Shown piece by piece: positions 48,928 to 58,489 of a stretch of 64,000 nt of DNA; position 1 is the stretch's first letter; every line of letters begins with the position of its first letter. Below the pieces are notes generated by a model, which worked only from the letters and a program-made list of their open reading frames with translations, was not told the origin of the DNA and did no database searches. Both the position numbers and the translations under genes were made by a program. The stretch covers positions 1,674,001 through 1,738,000 of the forward strand of contig NZ_JADNRN010000001.1 in NCBI RefSeq assembly GCF_015595035.1, read 5' to 3'. Origin of the DNA: Marinibium conchae (GTDB lineage: Bacteria > Pseudomonadota > Gammaproteobacteria > Enterobacterales > Alteromonadaceae).

Positions 48928-49172
48928 CTTATAAAAAGACCGTAGCCGTGCTGGACGACAACTGTGACATTGAAGAAGCAGAAGAACTGCTCAGTTGGCT
49001 CATTGAAAAGCCTAAAGCTAAGGTTAATTTAAAAAACCTAAGCCACATGCACACTGCGATATTGCAAGTTATTATGGCGAGCAACACTGAGGTCTCAGCT
49101 TGGCCACAAGAACAGGCTGTCAGAGAAAAAATGCAGTGGCTCTTGAATGTTGATACTCACTCAACATCGTGA
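48918..49172 (+). CDS. Small STAS-like protein of the chemosensory operon
   Basis: An 84-residue protein overlapping the end of cheA by ten bases and the parA-like gene by four. The pattern (VAVLDDNCDIEEAEELLSWL, KAKVNLKNLSHMHTAILQVI) is that of short STAS-like proteins found in other cheA operons, with His-Thr where anti-sigma antagonists carry the phosphorylatable residue. A role as adaptor or phosphorylated switch is only a guess. Confidence 0.7.
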   Translation: MPITYKKTVAVLDDNCDIEEAEELLSWLIEKPKAKVNLKNLSHMHTAILQVIMASNTEVSAWPQEQAVREKMQWLLNVDTHSTS

Positions 49173-49957
49173 CTGATAGCTTAAAACCGAGGGAAGCCTT
49201 TATTCTCGCGGTAGCAAATCGCAAAGGTGGCTCTGGCAAATCAACCACAGTGGTAAATTTGGCGTGGCAGTGGGCTAAGAACAAGCAAAAAGTGCTGGTC
49301 GTAGACTTAGATACTCAAGGGCATGCCAGTGTTGGTTTTAAGCATCATGCTACGTCAGGCTTTGTGCATGATTTATTTAGAAAGAAAGTAGTGAGCTTTG
49401 ATGAAATCGTTCAAGAAACAAGCTTTGCAAACATCAGCATTGCAGCGGCAGATACGCACTTTTATCAGAACGATCATGAAATAGACACTAGTGCGCTTGA
49501 GCAAGCTTTGCACGTTTATTGTAGGAAAAACAGAATAGAACGCGTGATCATCGATACACCACCCACTTTTGATAGCCTATTAGTGAGTGCATTCAGAGCT
49601 GCAGACGGCATAGTAGTTCCTTTTTGTCCCCACTTTCTAGCGGAAGTGGGTGTAAAACAACTTACTAGCTTATTTTTAAAAATTGCGAGTAGTAATCAAA
49701 AACCTATCTCGGTTTTGGGTTTATTACCAACAATGATGGATTTACGTAAAAATTTACATAAACGGGTTATAGCTTCGCTCACAACTCAGTTTGGCAAGAA
49801 AATGCTTCTCAGAGGTATCCGAGAAAATGTAGCGCTTGCCGAGGCTTTCGAGGCGGGAAAGCCAATAGGCGAGTTTGCACCGAAAAGCAAAGGCGCGATG
49901 GACTATCAATTGATGTCTGAAGATCTAGAAATACTTTTAAAGTTGGAGAAAACATGA
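49169..49957 (+). CDS. ParA/MinD-type ATPase of the chemosensory operon
   Basis: A 262-residue deviant Walker A ATPase: KGGSGKSTT, then VLVVDLDTQGHAS and VIIDTPPTFDSLL. ParA relatives in chemosensory operons position arrays in the cell, as PpfA of Rhodobacter sphaeroides does for the soluble cluster and ParC of Vibrio for the polar one. No ParB gene is present; the receptor may supply that function. Starts with GTG overlapping the previous stop (GTGA). Confidence 0.92.
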   Translation: MTDSLKPREAFILAVANRKGGSGKSTTVVNLAWQWAKNKQKVLVVDLDTQGHASVGFKHHATSGFVHDLFRKKVVSFDEIVQETSFANISIAAADTHFYQNDHEIDTSALEQALHVYCRKNRIERVIIDTPPTFDSLLVSAFRAADGIVVPFCPHFLAEVGVKQLTSLFLKIASSNQKPISVLGLLPTMMDLRKNLHKRVIASLTTQFGKKMLLRGIRENVALAEAFEAGKPIGEFAPKSKGAMDYQLMSEDLEILLKLEKT

Positions 49958-50322
49958 AAAAAATTCTTTTAGTAGACGACTCAAAAACGATGTTAATGAG
50001 TATGGAAGGCGTTCTTAAACGTGCGGGCTTTGATGTGAAAACAGCCATTGATGGAAAAACGGCTCTTGCAACAGTGCCCACTTTCAAACCCGACCTAATG
50101 ATCACCGATCTCAATATGCCTGGCATGGACGGCATCGCATTGATAAAGGAAGTAAAACAGACGCCTGCCATGCGATTTAAACCGATATTGATGCTCACTA
50201 CCGAATCCCAACAGAGCAAGCGTGATGAAGCAAAAGCCGCAGGAGCAACTGGGTGGTTAGTCAAACCCGTGCAGCCAGCAGACTTAACCGCCGTTGTTAA
50301 ACAAGTGCTTCCCGGCGCATGA
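49954..50322 (+). CDS. CheY-like single-domain response regulator (second)
   Basis: A 122-residue receiver with phospho-site Asp52 (ITDLNMPGMDG), conserved Thr (LTTES) and Lys (LVKPVQP). It overlaps the ParA gene by four bases. Two CheY proteins in one operon allow one to be the output and the other a phosphate sink or a separate output. Confidence 0.92.
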   Translation: MKKILLVDDSKTMLMSMEGVLKRAGFDVKTAIDGKTALATVPTFKPDLMITDLNMPGMDGIALIKEVKQTPAMRFKPILMLTTESQQSKRDEAKAAGATGWLVKPVQPADLTAVVKQVLPGA

Positions 50323-50387
50323 TAGAAGCAAGATAAGCCTAAGTTTTTTGGCGTTAAATTTTATAAAACAACATTGAGGTAATTGGT

Positions 50388-51716
50388 TTGGCGAATTACA
50401 GTGATACTATCAATATCGATAAAGCGAAGCTGTCGACGCTGATTCGTAACTTTGCGCTTTTAGCATTTGTCATAGCCTTTACGCTTGCTTTGCTGCTTGG
50501 AAGCTCAGTTCATTATGTCTTTGTTGCGATCTTTGGTACATGGGGAGACAACCTGGCCGAAGCCATGCTTGTTGCTAGTTTCACCCTACTTTCAATCATA
50601 ATTTTTAGTACCTTACTGCGGCGAGCCGTTACGGCTGATGTAGAAGTTGATCAGCGCTCATCGAGCGTAAACCCAATGACTCAGAGCCTAGAGCAGCAGC
50701 CCCCGAAACATATCGTTGCAGCTCTCGATGCACTATTTGATGCTAGCAGCAAAATACGTGAAATCAACAGTATATTAGACGCACAGTTAGAAGGTGTGAT
50801 GTCGGTCACTGAAGAAGCATCGGTGTCGCTGATTGAAAAGCTAACGGAAATTGAAAATGCTGTTGATTCCTCACTAGAAGATGTCAACAAATATGTTATC
50901 GAAGCTGAGATACTCAAAGAATCGAACTCCTCCAGAGCCTTCGATGCGAAAGAACAAATCGCCGACCTGCAAGCCTATATTTCGGAAAGAGCTGGCTCGG
51001 AAGGTAAACACTCGACACGAGTAAATCAGGTATTAGACGAAATTCAACAACTTACAGAGCTTACTGGCTTAGTCAAAAACATTGCTGCGCAAACCAATCT
51101 ACTCGCTCTCAATGCGGCAATAGAGGCCGCGCGAGCTGGCGAACACGGAAGGGGTTTCGCCGTTGTAGCGGATGAAGTCAGAACGCTTTCCGGACAGTCA
51201 GAAAACGCTGCTAATTTGATCGACCAAGGCATCGACAAAGCCATTAATATGGTGCAGGAACAAATGGAACACATTCTTGATCAAGCTAATTCGGAAATGG
51301 AGAACGAAAAGCTTGCCAATTTTGCAAAGGAATTGGAATCGCTCTCTGAAACCTATCACAACCTAGAAGACCTCAACGAGCGTATGCTTGAACGTATGAC
51401 ACTGGCCAATGTTGCCACTAAGACGACCGTTGTTGAGAGTTTTGCTAGCGTACAATTTCAAGATATTACCCGCCAGAGAATGGAGCAAATCAAAGATGCA
51501 CACGCTTTAATAGCGACACAGCTGCAGTCAATTGATGAAGTTGCTACATCTCCTAGCGACAATAACTATCCACTAGAACTAGACACCAAATCACTGCATG
51601 AGAATTACGTCATGCAAGATCAAAGGGATGCACATAACCGAGCCGACAACAACGCAGCTTCCAGCAAAGCAAGCCAAAATGAGGATGATGCTCCGCCTGC
51701 AATTCAACTGTTTTAA
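50388..51716 (+). CDS. Short membrane chemoreceptor with CheZ-like C-terminal motif
   Basis: A 442-residue receptor with two membrane helices near the N terminus (about 22-50 and 58-78) and almost no periplasmic part. The signalling tip is at 229-270 ([33 protein letters not shown]). The predicted helix at 345-380 contains [15 protein letters not shown]: Asp359-x-x-x-Gln363 has the same form as the catalytic FQDLTGQ of CheZ. The acidic, disordered C terminus ends AIQLF. It begins with TTG at 50388 with GAGGT nine bases upstream, 65 bases after the second cheY, and closes the operon. Confidence 0.88.
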   Translation: MANYSDTINIDKAKLSTLIRNFALLAFVIAFTLALLLGSSVHYVFVAIFGTWGDNLAEAMLVASFTLLSIIIFSTLLRRAVTADVEVDQRSSSVNPMTQSLEQQPPKHIVAALDALFDASSKIREINSILDAQLEGVMSVTEEASVSLIEKLTEIENAVDSSLEDVNKYVIEAEILKESNSSRAFDAKEQIADLQAYISERAGSEGKHSTRVNQVLDEIQQLTELTGLVKNIAAQTNLLALNAAIEAARAGEHGRGFAVVADEVRTLSGQSENAANLIDQGIDKAINMVQEQMEHILDQANSEMENEKLANFAKELESLSETYHNLEDLNERMLERMTLANVATKTTVVESFASVQFQDITRQRMEQIKDAHALIATQLQSIDEVATSPSDNNYPLELDTKSLHENYVMQDQRDAHNRADNNAASSKASQNEDDAPPAIQLF

Positions 51717-51871
51717 ATGAGCTTATCGGCTTGTAAATCTTGTTGATTGTTAAAAACCATCGCAGTACACTGCAGTAGCACTGTTAATGGGACTACAATA
51801 TCAAGCACTACAACCTTCGCCTAAATGGCCACATACTTGAAGCTACTTTTTACGACTACTGGGATATAGAC

Positions 51872-52216
51872 GTGTTCGAATCCTTTATATCTGACGTTAA
51901 AGTAAGCTTAATTCGATTAGCAGGCCAAGAGTGGGGAAGCATGACCGACCTGCGCCAATGGAAAGGCGGTGATCACCAATTTTTATTTGCAGCAAAAGCC
52001 GAGTTAAATCGTTTAGTCGCAGCAGGCTCTTCACATGCAGCATACATAATAAGAGGCGATAGCCCTCACCTCGACATACTCAACGAAATAGCGCCTACAC
52101 TGTCGGGCTACAAACGTCGTTTATTCACTACGAAAGCGGAAGCAATCACTTGGCTTAAGGAAGATGGTTTTAAACTTCCACTCGAATCCAAAGAACACTG
52201 TTACCAAGAAAAATAA
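51872..52216 (+). CDS. SpoIIAA/SEC14-STAS-like small protein
   Basis: At least 114 residues from the GTG at 51872. The C-terminal pattern (RRLFTTKAEAITWLKEDGF) and the central MTDLRQW resemble SpoIIAA-like (STAS/SEC14) domain proteins. The frame stays open upstream to 51785 and reads like the missing first strands of that domain (YNLRLNGHILEATFYDYWD), but contains no ATG, GTG or TTG. The true start may be ATC at 51800. It is convergent with the halogenase operon. Confidence 0.7.
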   Translation: MFESFISDVKVSLIRLAGQEWGSMTDLRQWKGGDHQFLFAAKAELNRLVAAGSSHAAYIIRGDSPHLDILNEIAPTLSGYKRRLFTTKAEAITWLKEDGFKLPLESKEHCYQEK

Positions 52217-52224
52217 AACATAGA

Positions 52225-53730
52225 CTAGGCTTTACAGTGTTGCTGAATAAATTCCTCATGAGTCGGCAGGTTTGCAACCGCTCTATCCACCTGACTTTTT
52301 ATGTCTGCCATAAACCGGCTAAGCTCTTGATCCGACATTTCTGCCGCGATAGCGTGATATTGCTTAGGCATTAAGCCTTGACCAAGTAAAACCTGCGTCC
52401 AAGAATCCACTCTAAATATGTCTCCGTCATCTAGGAAAACCCGACCTGTTTCTTCGAATAACCTGAGTTTGTGTGCTAATGCTTCAGGTACTTCCATGTT
52501 TCGAAGATAGTCCCAAAAGTCTCCTTGTTCACGGCTATTTACTTTGTAGTGCATGATAATAAAATCGCGAATACTGTTTAATTCACTATCGAGCTTATTA
52601 TTGTATTCGTTCACGAGTGAGTCAGTGACTCCTTGGAATGGGAATAAGCGCATTAGACGCACTATACCAGTCATGATCAGGTGGATACTGGTTGACTCGA
52701 GCGGTTCTATGAAGCCTGATGATAGTCCAAGCGCAACACAGTTTTTATTCCAACCTTTTCTTCTTCGCCCGGTTAGAAAGTTAATAATGCGTGGCTCATT
52801 GATGATTTGCCCATCTACATTATTTAATAAAGTTTGGGTGGCCTCATCCTCACTCATATATTTACTACAAAACACTAATCCGTTTCCTACTCTGCTTTGC
52901 AAGGGGATGCGCCACTGCCACCCTGCCTTGTGAGCAATGCTTTTAGTGTAAGGTATGGGTGCAAAAAGCGCTTCGGTTTGAACAGTTACTGCTTTATTAC
53001 AGGGTAACCAATGTGACCAGTCATCGTAACCTGTATGCAGTGCTTCTTCGATTAATAGCCCTTTGAAACCTGTACAATCAATAAATAAATCACCTTCAAT
53101 TACTATTTCATTATCTAATTCTAGGCTACTAATGAATCCGTTTTTAGGTAGTTTGTTTACCTTAACAATTTTTCCTTCAATGCGCTTCGCGCCTAAATTT
53201 TCACTGAAATTTCGTAAAAACTCGGCGTATTTCGTTGCATCGAGATGATAAGCAAAGTTAATAGGCTGTTGCTGAGACATCCCAAACTTACCAGCCTTGG
53301 CAGCTTTTAATTCAAAGCAATAGTCGCCGAAGTCTGCATTGATGCCCTTTTCTAAACCTCGTAACCAAAAGTGGTGAAACTCACCTGCCCAGCACTCTTT
53401 ACCGGTAATACCAAAGGAATGAATATAGCTATGCCCTTCTTCTCTCCAATTAGCAAACTCAATGCCCAACTTGAAGGTTGCATTTGTTGCCTTTATAAAG
53501 GCCTGTTCGTTAATACCCAGTAATTTGTGTAAGGTGCGTATGGGTGGGATCGTGGCCTCACCAACCCCAACGCTACTGATATTGTCTGACTCAACAAGGC
53601 TGACGGTGACCGATTTCCCTAACAGCCTAGTTAACGAGGCGGCCGTCATCCATCCTGCAGTGCCGCCGCCGGCGATAACGACCTTAGACACCGCTTTTGG
53701 CTTATCGCAAATTTGTTCTGATGTGTTCAT
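52225..53730 (-). CDS. Flavin-dependent tryptophan halogenase (canonical motifs)
   Basis: A 501-residue FADH2-dependent halogenase of the PrnA/BrvH type. FAD-binding GGGTAGW (21-27), the GVGEATIP stretch (55-62), the catalytic lysine Lys87 (FKLGIEF) and the WxWxIP signature WQWRIP (271-276) are all present. Family members halogenate indoles with chloride or bromide; the substrate in this TonB-receptor-linked clade is mostly unknown. AAGGAAG precedes the ATG. It lies nine bases after its paralogue and is the last gene of the operon. Confidence 0.92.
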   Translation of the reverse strand: MNTSEQICDKPKAVSKVVIAGGGTAGWMTAASLTRLLGKSVTVSLVESDNISSVGVGEATIPPIRTLHKLLGINEQAFIKATNATFKLGIEFANWREEGHSYIHSFGITGKECWAGEFHHFWLRGLEKGINADFGDYCFELKAAKAGKFGMSQQQPINFAYHLDATKYAEFLRNFSENLGAKRIEGKIVKVNKLPKNGFISSLELDNEIVIEGDLFIDCTGFKGLLIEEALHTGYDDWSHWLPCNKAVTVQTEALFAPIPYTKSIAHKAGWQWRIPLQSRVGNGLVFCSKYMSEDEATQTLLNNVDGQIINEPRIINFLTGRRRKGWNKNCVALGLSSGFIEPLESTSIHLIMTGIVRLMRLFPFQGVTDSLVNEYNNKLDSELNSIRDFIIMHYKVNSREQGDFWDYLRNMEVPEALAHKLRLFEETGRVFLDDGDIFRVDSWTQVLLGQGLMPKQYHAIAAEMSDQELSRFMADIKSQVDRAVANLPTHEEFIQQHCKA

Positions 53731-53739
53731 GCTGCTTCC

Positions 53740-55317
53740 TTATGCCACTGAACGCTGAAGGGAAAGTATATAGCTAATGTAATCACGATTTGACGGCAAG
53801 GCAGCCAGGTATTGCTGTTTTTGGGCTGTTACTTGCTGTGCTACTTTTTCAGCCATCACTAGCTTGGCGTGAGAGTTATACTCTGTGGCACTCACAGAGC
53901 TTGCGTGTGTACTTGTTGTGCTCGCATTAGCTTGATGGGTAAATTGACCGTAACCCATTCCATATAACACATACTGATAACTAGCCGACGGAAATACCTC
54001 CTCATTTTGAATAAGATCGTGACGATTCGGTGATTGGTATTTCCACAGCTCTAACAGCTCTTGTAAAGAATCAGGAATAGAGCTCGCCTCTCTATTGGCT
54101 AACCAGTAATCTTCGTTGCGGCGACTCAGCACATAGTGAAGCTTTAAAAAGTCGACTATTCTTTCCCAACGATACGTAAAACGTTTGTTGAAGCGCGTAG
54201 AAATAATATCCATGTGCTCTCTGTTTTTGGGCAAATTTTCGCTGATCATAGTCAGAGATAATTCGATCATAGCGATTGCAGAAGCTTCCAAAGGTTCAAA
54301 AAAGCCAGCGGACATGCCCACCGCAACACAATTATTAACCCAAAACTTTTCACGATAGCCAGGTTCGAAACGAATAGCTCTACTTTCAATCTGAGAAGCC
54401 TGTTGCCTCCCGGCAAGTTCTTCAATGTATTGCATTAAAGTATCTTGTGCTTGTAGCTCTGAGTTAAACTTATCGGAATAAGTATAGCCAACGCCCATCC
54501 TATTTTGTAAACCAATATTCCATATCCATCCGCTGCTTTGCGCCGTTGAAATAGTGGCAGAAGCAATATTTTGATTGTCACTGCTGTAAGGCACATGAAC
54601 CGCTAGTGCTCGATTATTAAACAAGACATGATCTTGCTGTTTAAAAGCAACTTTGTAATGTTGATGAAGCAAAAGGCTGTTCATACCAGTACAGTCAATG
54701 AAAAGCGAGCCATCTATATCACCTGATTGTGCAGTTAATAAACTAGCAATATCACCGTTGTTATGAGTCGTTACGCCTAGCACATGATCACTGATGTGCC
54801 TTACTCCTAAGGTTCCAATGCAATGCCGTTTTAATAGTTCCGCAAACTTAGCTGCATCAAGATGATAACCATAGTTAGCAACGCCTGCATACGCCGGTGT
54901 TTGAATTTGCTTAGGTGCTAAACCAGCATCGCAAATACTCGCTTGCACACTGGCAAAGTCGGCAAAGGCTTGTTTGCATCCACTAAGTGTGTGCCAAGCA
55001 TCAGCTAAATGATATTCACCGTAAGCTGGAGGGGTTATGAAAGGGTGATAGTAGGCATCATCGTCGCGACCATGAACCCACTTTTTGAATAGAGAACCTT
55101 GCTTTAACGACACATTACACTCTTGAATAAAAGTGTGCTCATCAATGCCAATCACTTGCAGTGTATGACGCATTGAGGGCCAAGTACCCTCGCCCACTCC
55201 TAAGCTGGCAACATCAGGTGATTCAACCAATGTGACCGATACATCATGCCTAGCAGCGAGATAGCCAGCAGACAACCAACCAGCTGTGCCACCGCCCACA
55301 ACTACAATATTATTCAT
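53740..55317 (-). CDS. Flavin-dependent tryptophan halogenase-like protein (variant signature)
   Basis: A 525-residue paralogue of the next gene. FAD-binding GGGTAGW (8-14), GVGEGTWPS (40-48) and a lysine in the catalytic position, Lys72 (SLKQGSLF), are present. The WxWxIP signature is WIWNIG (264-269): Pro is replaced by Gly. The proline helps to keep the monooxygenase reaction off, so the enzyme may have altered activity. Its C-terminal region has a Ser/Thr-rich stretch (about 465-490). Confidence 0.9.
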   Translation of the reverse strand: MNNIVVVGGGTAGWLSAGYLAARHDVSVTLVESPDVASLGVGEGTWPSMRHTLQVIGIDEHTFIQECNVSLKQGSLFKKWVHGRDDDAYYHPFITPPAYGEYHLADAWHTLSGCKQAFADFASVQASICDAGLAPKQIQTPAYAGVANYGYHLDAAKFAELLKRHCIGTLGVRHISDHVLGVTTHNNGDIASLLTAQSGDIDGSLFIDCTGMNSLLLHQHYKVAFKQQDHVLFNNRALAVHVPYSSDNQNIASATISTAQSSGWIWNIGLQNRMGVGYTYSDKFNSELQAQDTLMQYIEELAGRQQASQIESRAIRFEPGYREKFWVNNCVAVGMSAGFFEPLEASAIAMIELSLTMISENLPKNREHMDIISTRFNKRFTYRWERIVDFLKLHYVLSRRNEDYWLANREASSIPDSLQELLELWKYQSPNRHDLIQNEEVFPSASYQYVLYGMGYGQFTHQANASTTSTHASSVSATEYNSHAKLVMAEKVAQQVTAQKQQYLAALPSNRDYISYILSLQRSVA

Positions 55318-55392
55318 CTATACACTTTCTTCCTTTGAGCCTTGCACTAAACAAGGACTTGTTTCCAACAGTCTTAATCTACTATGTAAACA

Positions 55393-55418
55393 AACAACCC
55401 ACAAGAATGTGGGCTGTT
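55393..55418 (-). terminator. Terminator or attenuator between the TonB receptor and halogenase genes
   Basis: On the minus strand, AACAGCCCACA and TGTGGGTTGTT pair around a four-base loop and are followed by the T-rich TGTTTGTTTAC. It lies 42 bases after the receptor stop and could reduce transcription into the halogenases. Confidence 0.75.
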
Positions 55419-55459
55419 AATCACCTTTTGCTAAAACTCATTTACTATGAGCTCAATTT

Positions 55460-58400
55460 TTAGAAGCTATACCGTGCGCCTAAAGCATAGCGGGCACCCA
55501 GCTGATCTAAGTTCCACAACAAGCGTTCGGAGCGACCATGCCTGCGTAAATCTTCCTCAGTAATATTAATACCTTCGAAGAATACCGTTAAGTCTTCATT
55601 AACATCGTAAGACACATTGAAATCAATTTGCGATGTTGCTTCAGTAAAGCCCGGTTCATTAATATACACTGCCGCACCATCTAAGAACTTATCACGCCAG
55701 TTATATGCTAAGCGAGCCTGAATACCATGATTTTCGTACATCAACACAAGGTTAGCAGTGTCACTTAAGCCCACTAGCGCAAATTGTGTGACCGATGGAT
55801 CGGCAGATAAATCAAATTCAGCACCACTGTTTACAGCGGTGTAGTTAGCCTGTAGACCGAAACCCGTATCCGAGAAGAAATGTTGTGCGGCAAGCTCGAT
55901 GCCTTCAATTTTCTCTTCTTGATTATTAACCGGTTTAGCATTAGTGAATTGAAGCAAAGGATCGTCGCTATTTGGTAATACGTCGTATTGTGCTTCGAAT
56001 TGCTCGTCAGTTAACGAGTCAAACGCAATACCATTTTCCATCGCCACCACCATATTAAATAGATTCGTATCGTTAATTGACGCACCAATTCTATTTAATT
56101 CGGCCAATGCGGCTTGAGCGCGTGGTCCTGCTGTCGCATCACGCAAGCCGTACACGTTTTCAACAACCTGAGCATTACCAATGAAGTTACTCACGCGTTT
56201 TTCGAAGTAACCGATTGAAACGTAACTGGTATCGGCAAAATAGTACTCTAATGAAATATCAACATTATCAGACTCCTGAGGAACTAAGCTTGGGTTACCC
56301 GAGCTCGCAGTCGCTGTTGGTGTGCCAGCTGTTAATGCTGGTCCGCTCGGTGCACCGACGCTTGAAGCCGCACTTAAATTATTATAAGACGCTCGTGATA
56401 TCGTTTTACTGTAAGACACCCTTGCGATCAAATCGTCGATAATTTCAATATCGAAATCAATTGAAGGCAGCATGTGATCATAATCAGCGCCAAGTGCGAA
56501 GTCTTGAGTGTCGCTTCCAAAGCGTACATTGAAGTCGTTGTTTCCTTCCCAAGCTATCCCACTTGGTAACGAAACATTGGCAATTGAAGTAACGTCAGTT
56601 GATTCATAGCGTAAGCCAGCAAGTATGTTCCAAGGCATTTCGCCAAGTTCACCTTCCAACTCAGCTTCTACGTACATCGCGGTAATATCTTCTTTAATCG
56701 TTCGGTTTGTAGCAAATGGGTTATCTGCCTCAAATGCAAAGCCATAGGCTTGCGCTGCAAACTCACCAATATCGCGAGCGCTTGCAGTAATGCCTTGGTT
56801 AAATACGCCATTGGTATTGTAATCACTAAATTGACTAGTGAAATCAATAGGGCTTAGGAAATCGGCTGGCAACTCCCCTGGGTTTTCTACGCCCCAATTC
56901 CCCATTGTTCTGCGAGTGAGCGATTGCAGAGATGTACTCTCCATTGCGCGAGACTCAATACCAAAGTTTATCGCACCATTATCGAGTTGATAGCTGCCAT
57001 CAACGCGAAACTGATCAATCGTTGTTTCTTGCTGATTAAAATTCATGTCGAGAATGGAGGTACCAATATCACCTGCATCAAGCGAGCCGTTAGGTGATAG
57101 ATTGCCTCTTGCACTATCGTTAAAGTCGACCATCATGATTGGGAAATCGCCACGGAAGTCAACTCCCTGAGCCTGAACAACATTAGCACCTAGACCAGCA
57201 TTAACCCAAGTGCCGTATGGCGCATCAGGGCGGCCTTCTGCAGTAGAATGATGGAAATCAAAAACAAGTTGAAAATCATCGTTTACTTGGTACTCAAGAT
57301 TCAAGCCTAGTGACTTGTTTTCATTTATTTGATTCAGCTCTTGAACTGCTAGTCCCAAATCACGAGGTAATAGATCGCGACGCTCTTGCCTGATGAGAAC
57401 CGGCGCTGCTACATTTGGATTATCGTCAAAGGTAAGCTCTGCAAAGTAGCGGTCGTCCATCCAAATCGATTGCTCTGCGCGTGCCTCGAAAAGGTCTTGG
57501 CGAGAGTAGGTGTAATCCAGAGTCGCCTTTAGGTCATCGTTTGGCGAATATTGAATTGCTAACTGGGCATTGGTTCTCGTTCTTTCACGATCTGATTGTG
57601 CATAACGAAGATCAGAGGGTATTGCAAACAGCTGCCCCAATGCTGGCGCATTATTGACCACTACCGCAGGGCCTGAAGCAGGGTTAGCAACAACATCTGG
57701 AGACTGCGGAATAACGCCTTCATATGGGTTTACACGCCATTGATTCACGAAAGCCCGTGTTGCTCCGCTATCGCGCTTCTGGATACTAGCACTTAGATTA
57801 ATGCCGAACACGCGGTCTTCATCCAAGTAATTAATAAAACCTGACACTTCTGGCGTAACATCACTGCCAACACGGTTAGTCGTATCGGAAAGTGCTTTGC
57901 CCCCAATTGACCCTGTAATACCAGACTCACTAGCATCCATCGGTCGTGATGTACGAATATTAATTGTTGCCCCTATACCACCGGTAGCAACTCGCGCTTT
58001 ACCCGTTTTATATACTTCTACAGCTCGCACTGCTTCCGATGCTATGTCAGAAAAATCGAAGGCTCGTGAGTTTGGTGTTCCACCACCAGCAGGTAGTGAA
58101 GCCGCAGGCATCGTTCTACCATTTAAGGTAACCATGTTGAAATCGGGCCCTAAACCACGCACAGTGACCTTACTTCCTTCGCCATTAACACGGTCGATAG
58201 AAACACCGGTGATACGTTGTAATGATTCTGCTAGGTTAGTATCTGGAAACTTACCGATATCTTCGGCGGAAATAGCATCAACAACCCCTTTAGCCTCACG
58301 TTTGATCCCCATTGATTCTTGAACACTGGCTCTGATCCCTTTTACCTCTATCACTTCGACAAGTTGATCAGCAGATGCGTTGTTCGGCTCTTGTGCAATA

Positions 58401-58489
58401 GCACCGCCAGCGAAACTCAGGGCGCCCATGGCGAGCGACAAGCTAGTGGCCAGTTTGGTTTTTCTAAATCTATAAGGTGTTTTGTTCAT
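55460..58489 (-). CDS. TonB-dependent outer-membrane receptor
   Basis: A 1009-residue outer-membrane receptor. The signal peptide ends at about residue 32 (AIA/Q). The TonB box region is VEVIEVKG, the plug has the PDTNLAESLQRITGVSIDR and KVTVRGLGPDFNMVTLNGR signatures, and the barrel ends in RYSF with the terminal Phe needed for assembly. It is of the large TIGR01782 type abundant in Alteromonadales and Caulobacter, typically for carbohydrates. The LacI-type operator upstream and the halogenases downstream fit a sugar-responsive unit. Confidence 0.93.
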   Translation of the reverse strand: MNKTPYRFRKTKLATSLSLAMGALSFAGGAIAQEPNNASADQLVEVIEVKGIRASVQESMGIKREAKGVVDAISAEDIGKFPDTNLAESLQRITGVSIDRVNGEGSKVTVRGLGPDFNMVTLNGRTMPAASLPAGGGTPNSRAFDFSDIASEAVRAVEVYKTGKARVATGGIGATINIRTSRPMDASESGITGSIGGKALSDTTNRVGSDVTPEVSGFINYLDEDRVFGINLSASIQKRDSGATRAFVNQWRVNPYEGVIPQSPDVVANPASGPAVVVNNAPALGQLFAIPSDLRYAQSDRERTRTNAQLAIQYSPNDDLKATLDYTYSRQDLFEARAEQSIWMDDRYFAELTFDDNPNVAAPVLIRQERRDLLPRDLGLAVQELNQINENKSLGLNLEYQVNDDFQLVFDFHHSTAEGRPDAPYGTWVNAGLGANVVQAQGVDFRGDFPIMMVDFNDSARGNLSPNGSLDAGDIGTSILDMNFNQQETTIDQFRVDGSYQLDNGAINFGIESRAMESTSLQSLTRRTMGNWGVENPGELPADFLSPIDFTSQFSDYNTNGVFNQGITASARDIGEFAAQAYGFAFEADNPFATNRTIKEDITAMYVEAELEGELGEMPWNILAGLRYESTDVTSIANVSLPSGIAWEGNNDFNVRFGSDTQDFALGADYDHMLPSIDFDIEIIDDLIARVSYSKTISRASYNNLSAASSVGAPSGPALTAGTPTATASSGNPSLVPQESDNVDISLEYYFADTSYVSIGYFEKRVSNFIGNAQVVENVYGLRDATAGPRAQAALAELNRIGASINDTNLFNMVVAMENGIAFDSLTDEQFEAQYDVLPNSDDPLLQFTNAKPVNNQEEKIEGIELAAQHFFSDTGFGLQANYTAVNSGAEFDLSADPSVTQFALVGLSDTANLVLMYENHGIQARLAYNWRDKFLDGAAVYINEPGFTEATSQIDFNVSYDVNEDLTVFFEGINITEEDLRRHGRSERLLWNLDQLGARYALGARYSF

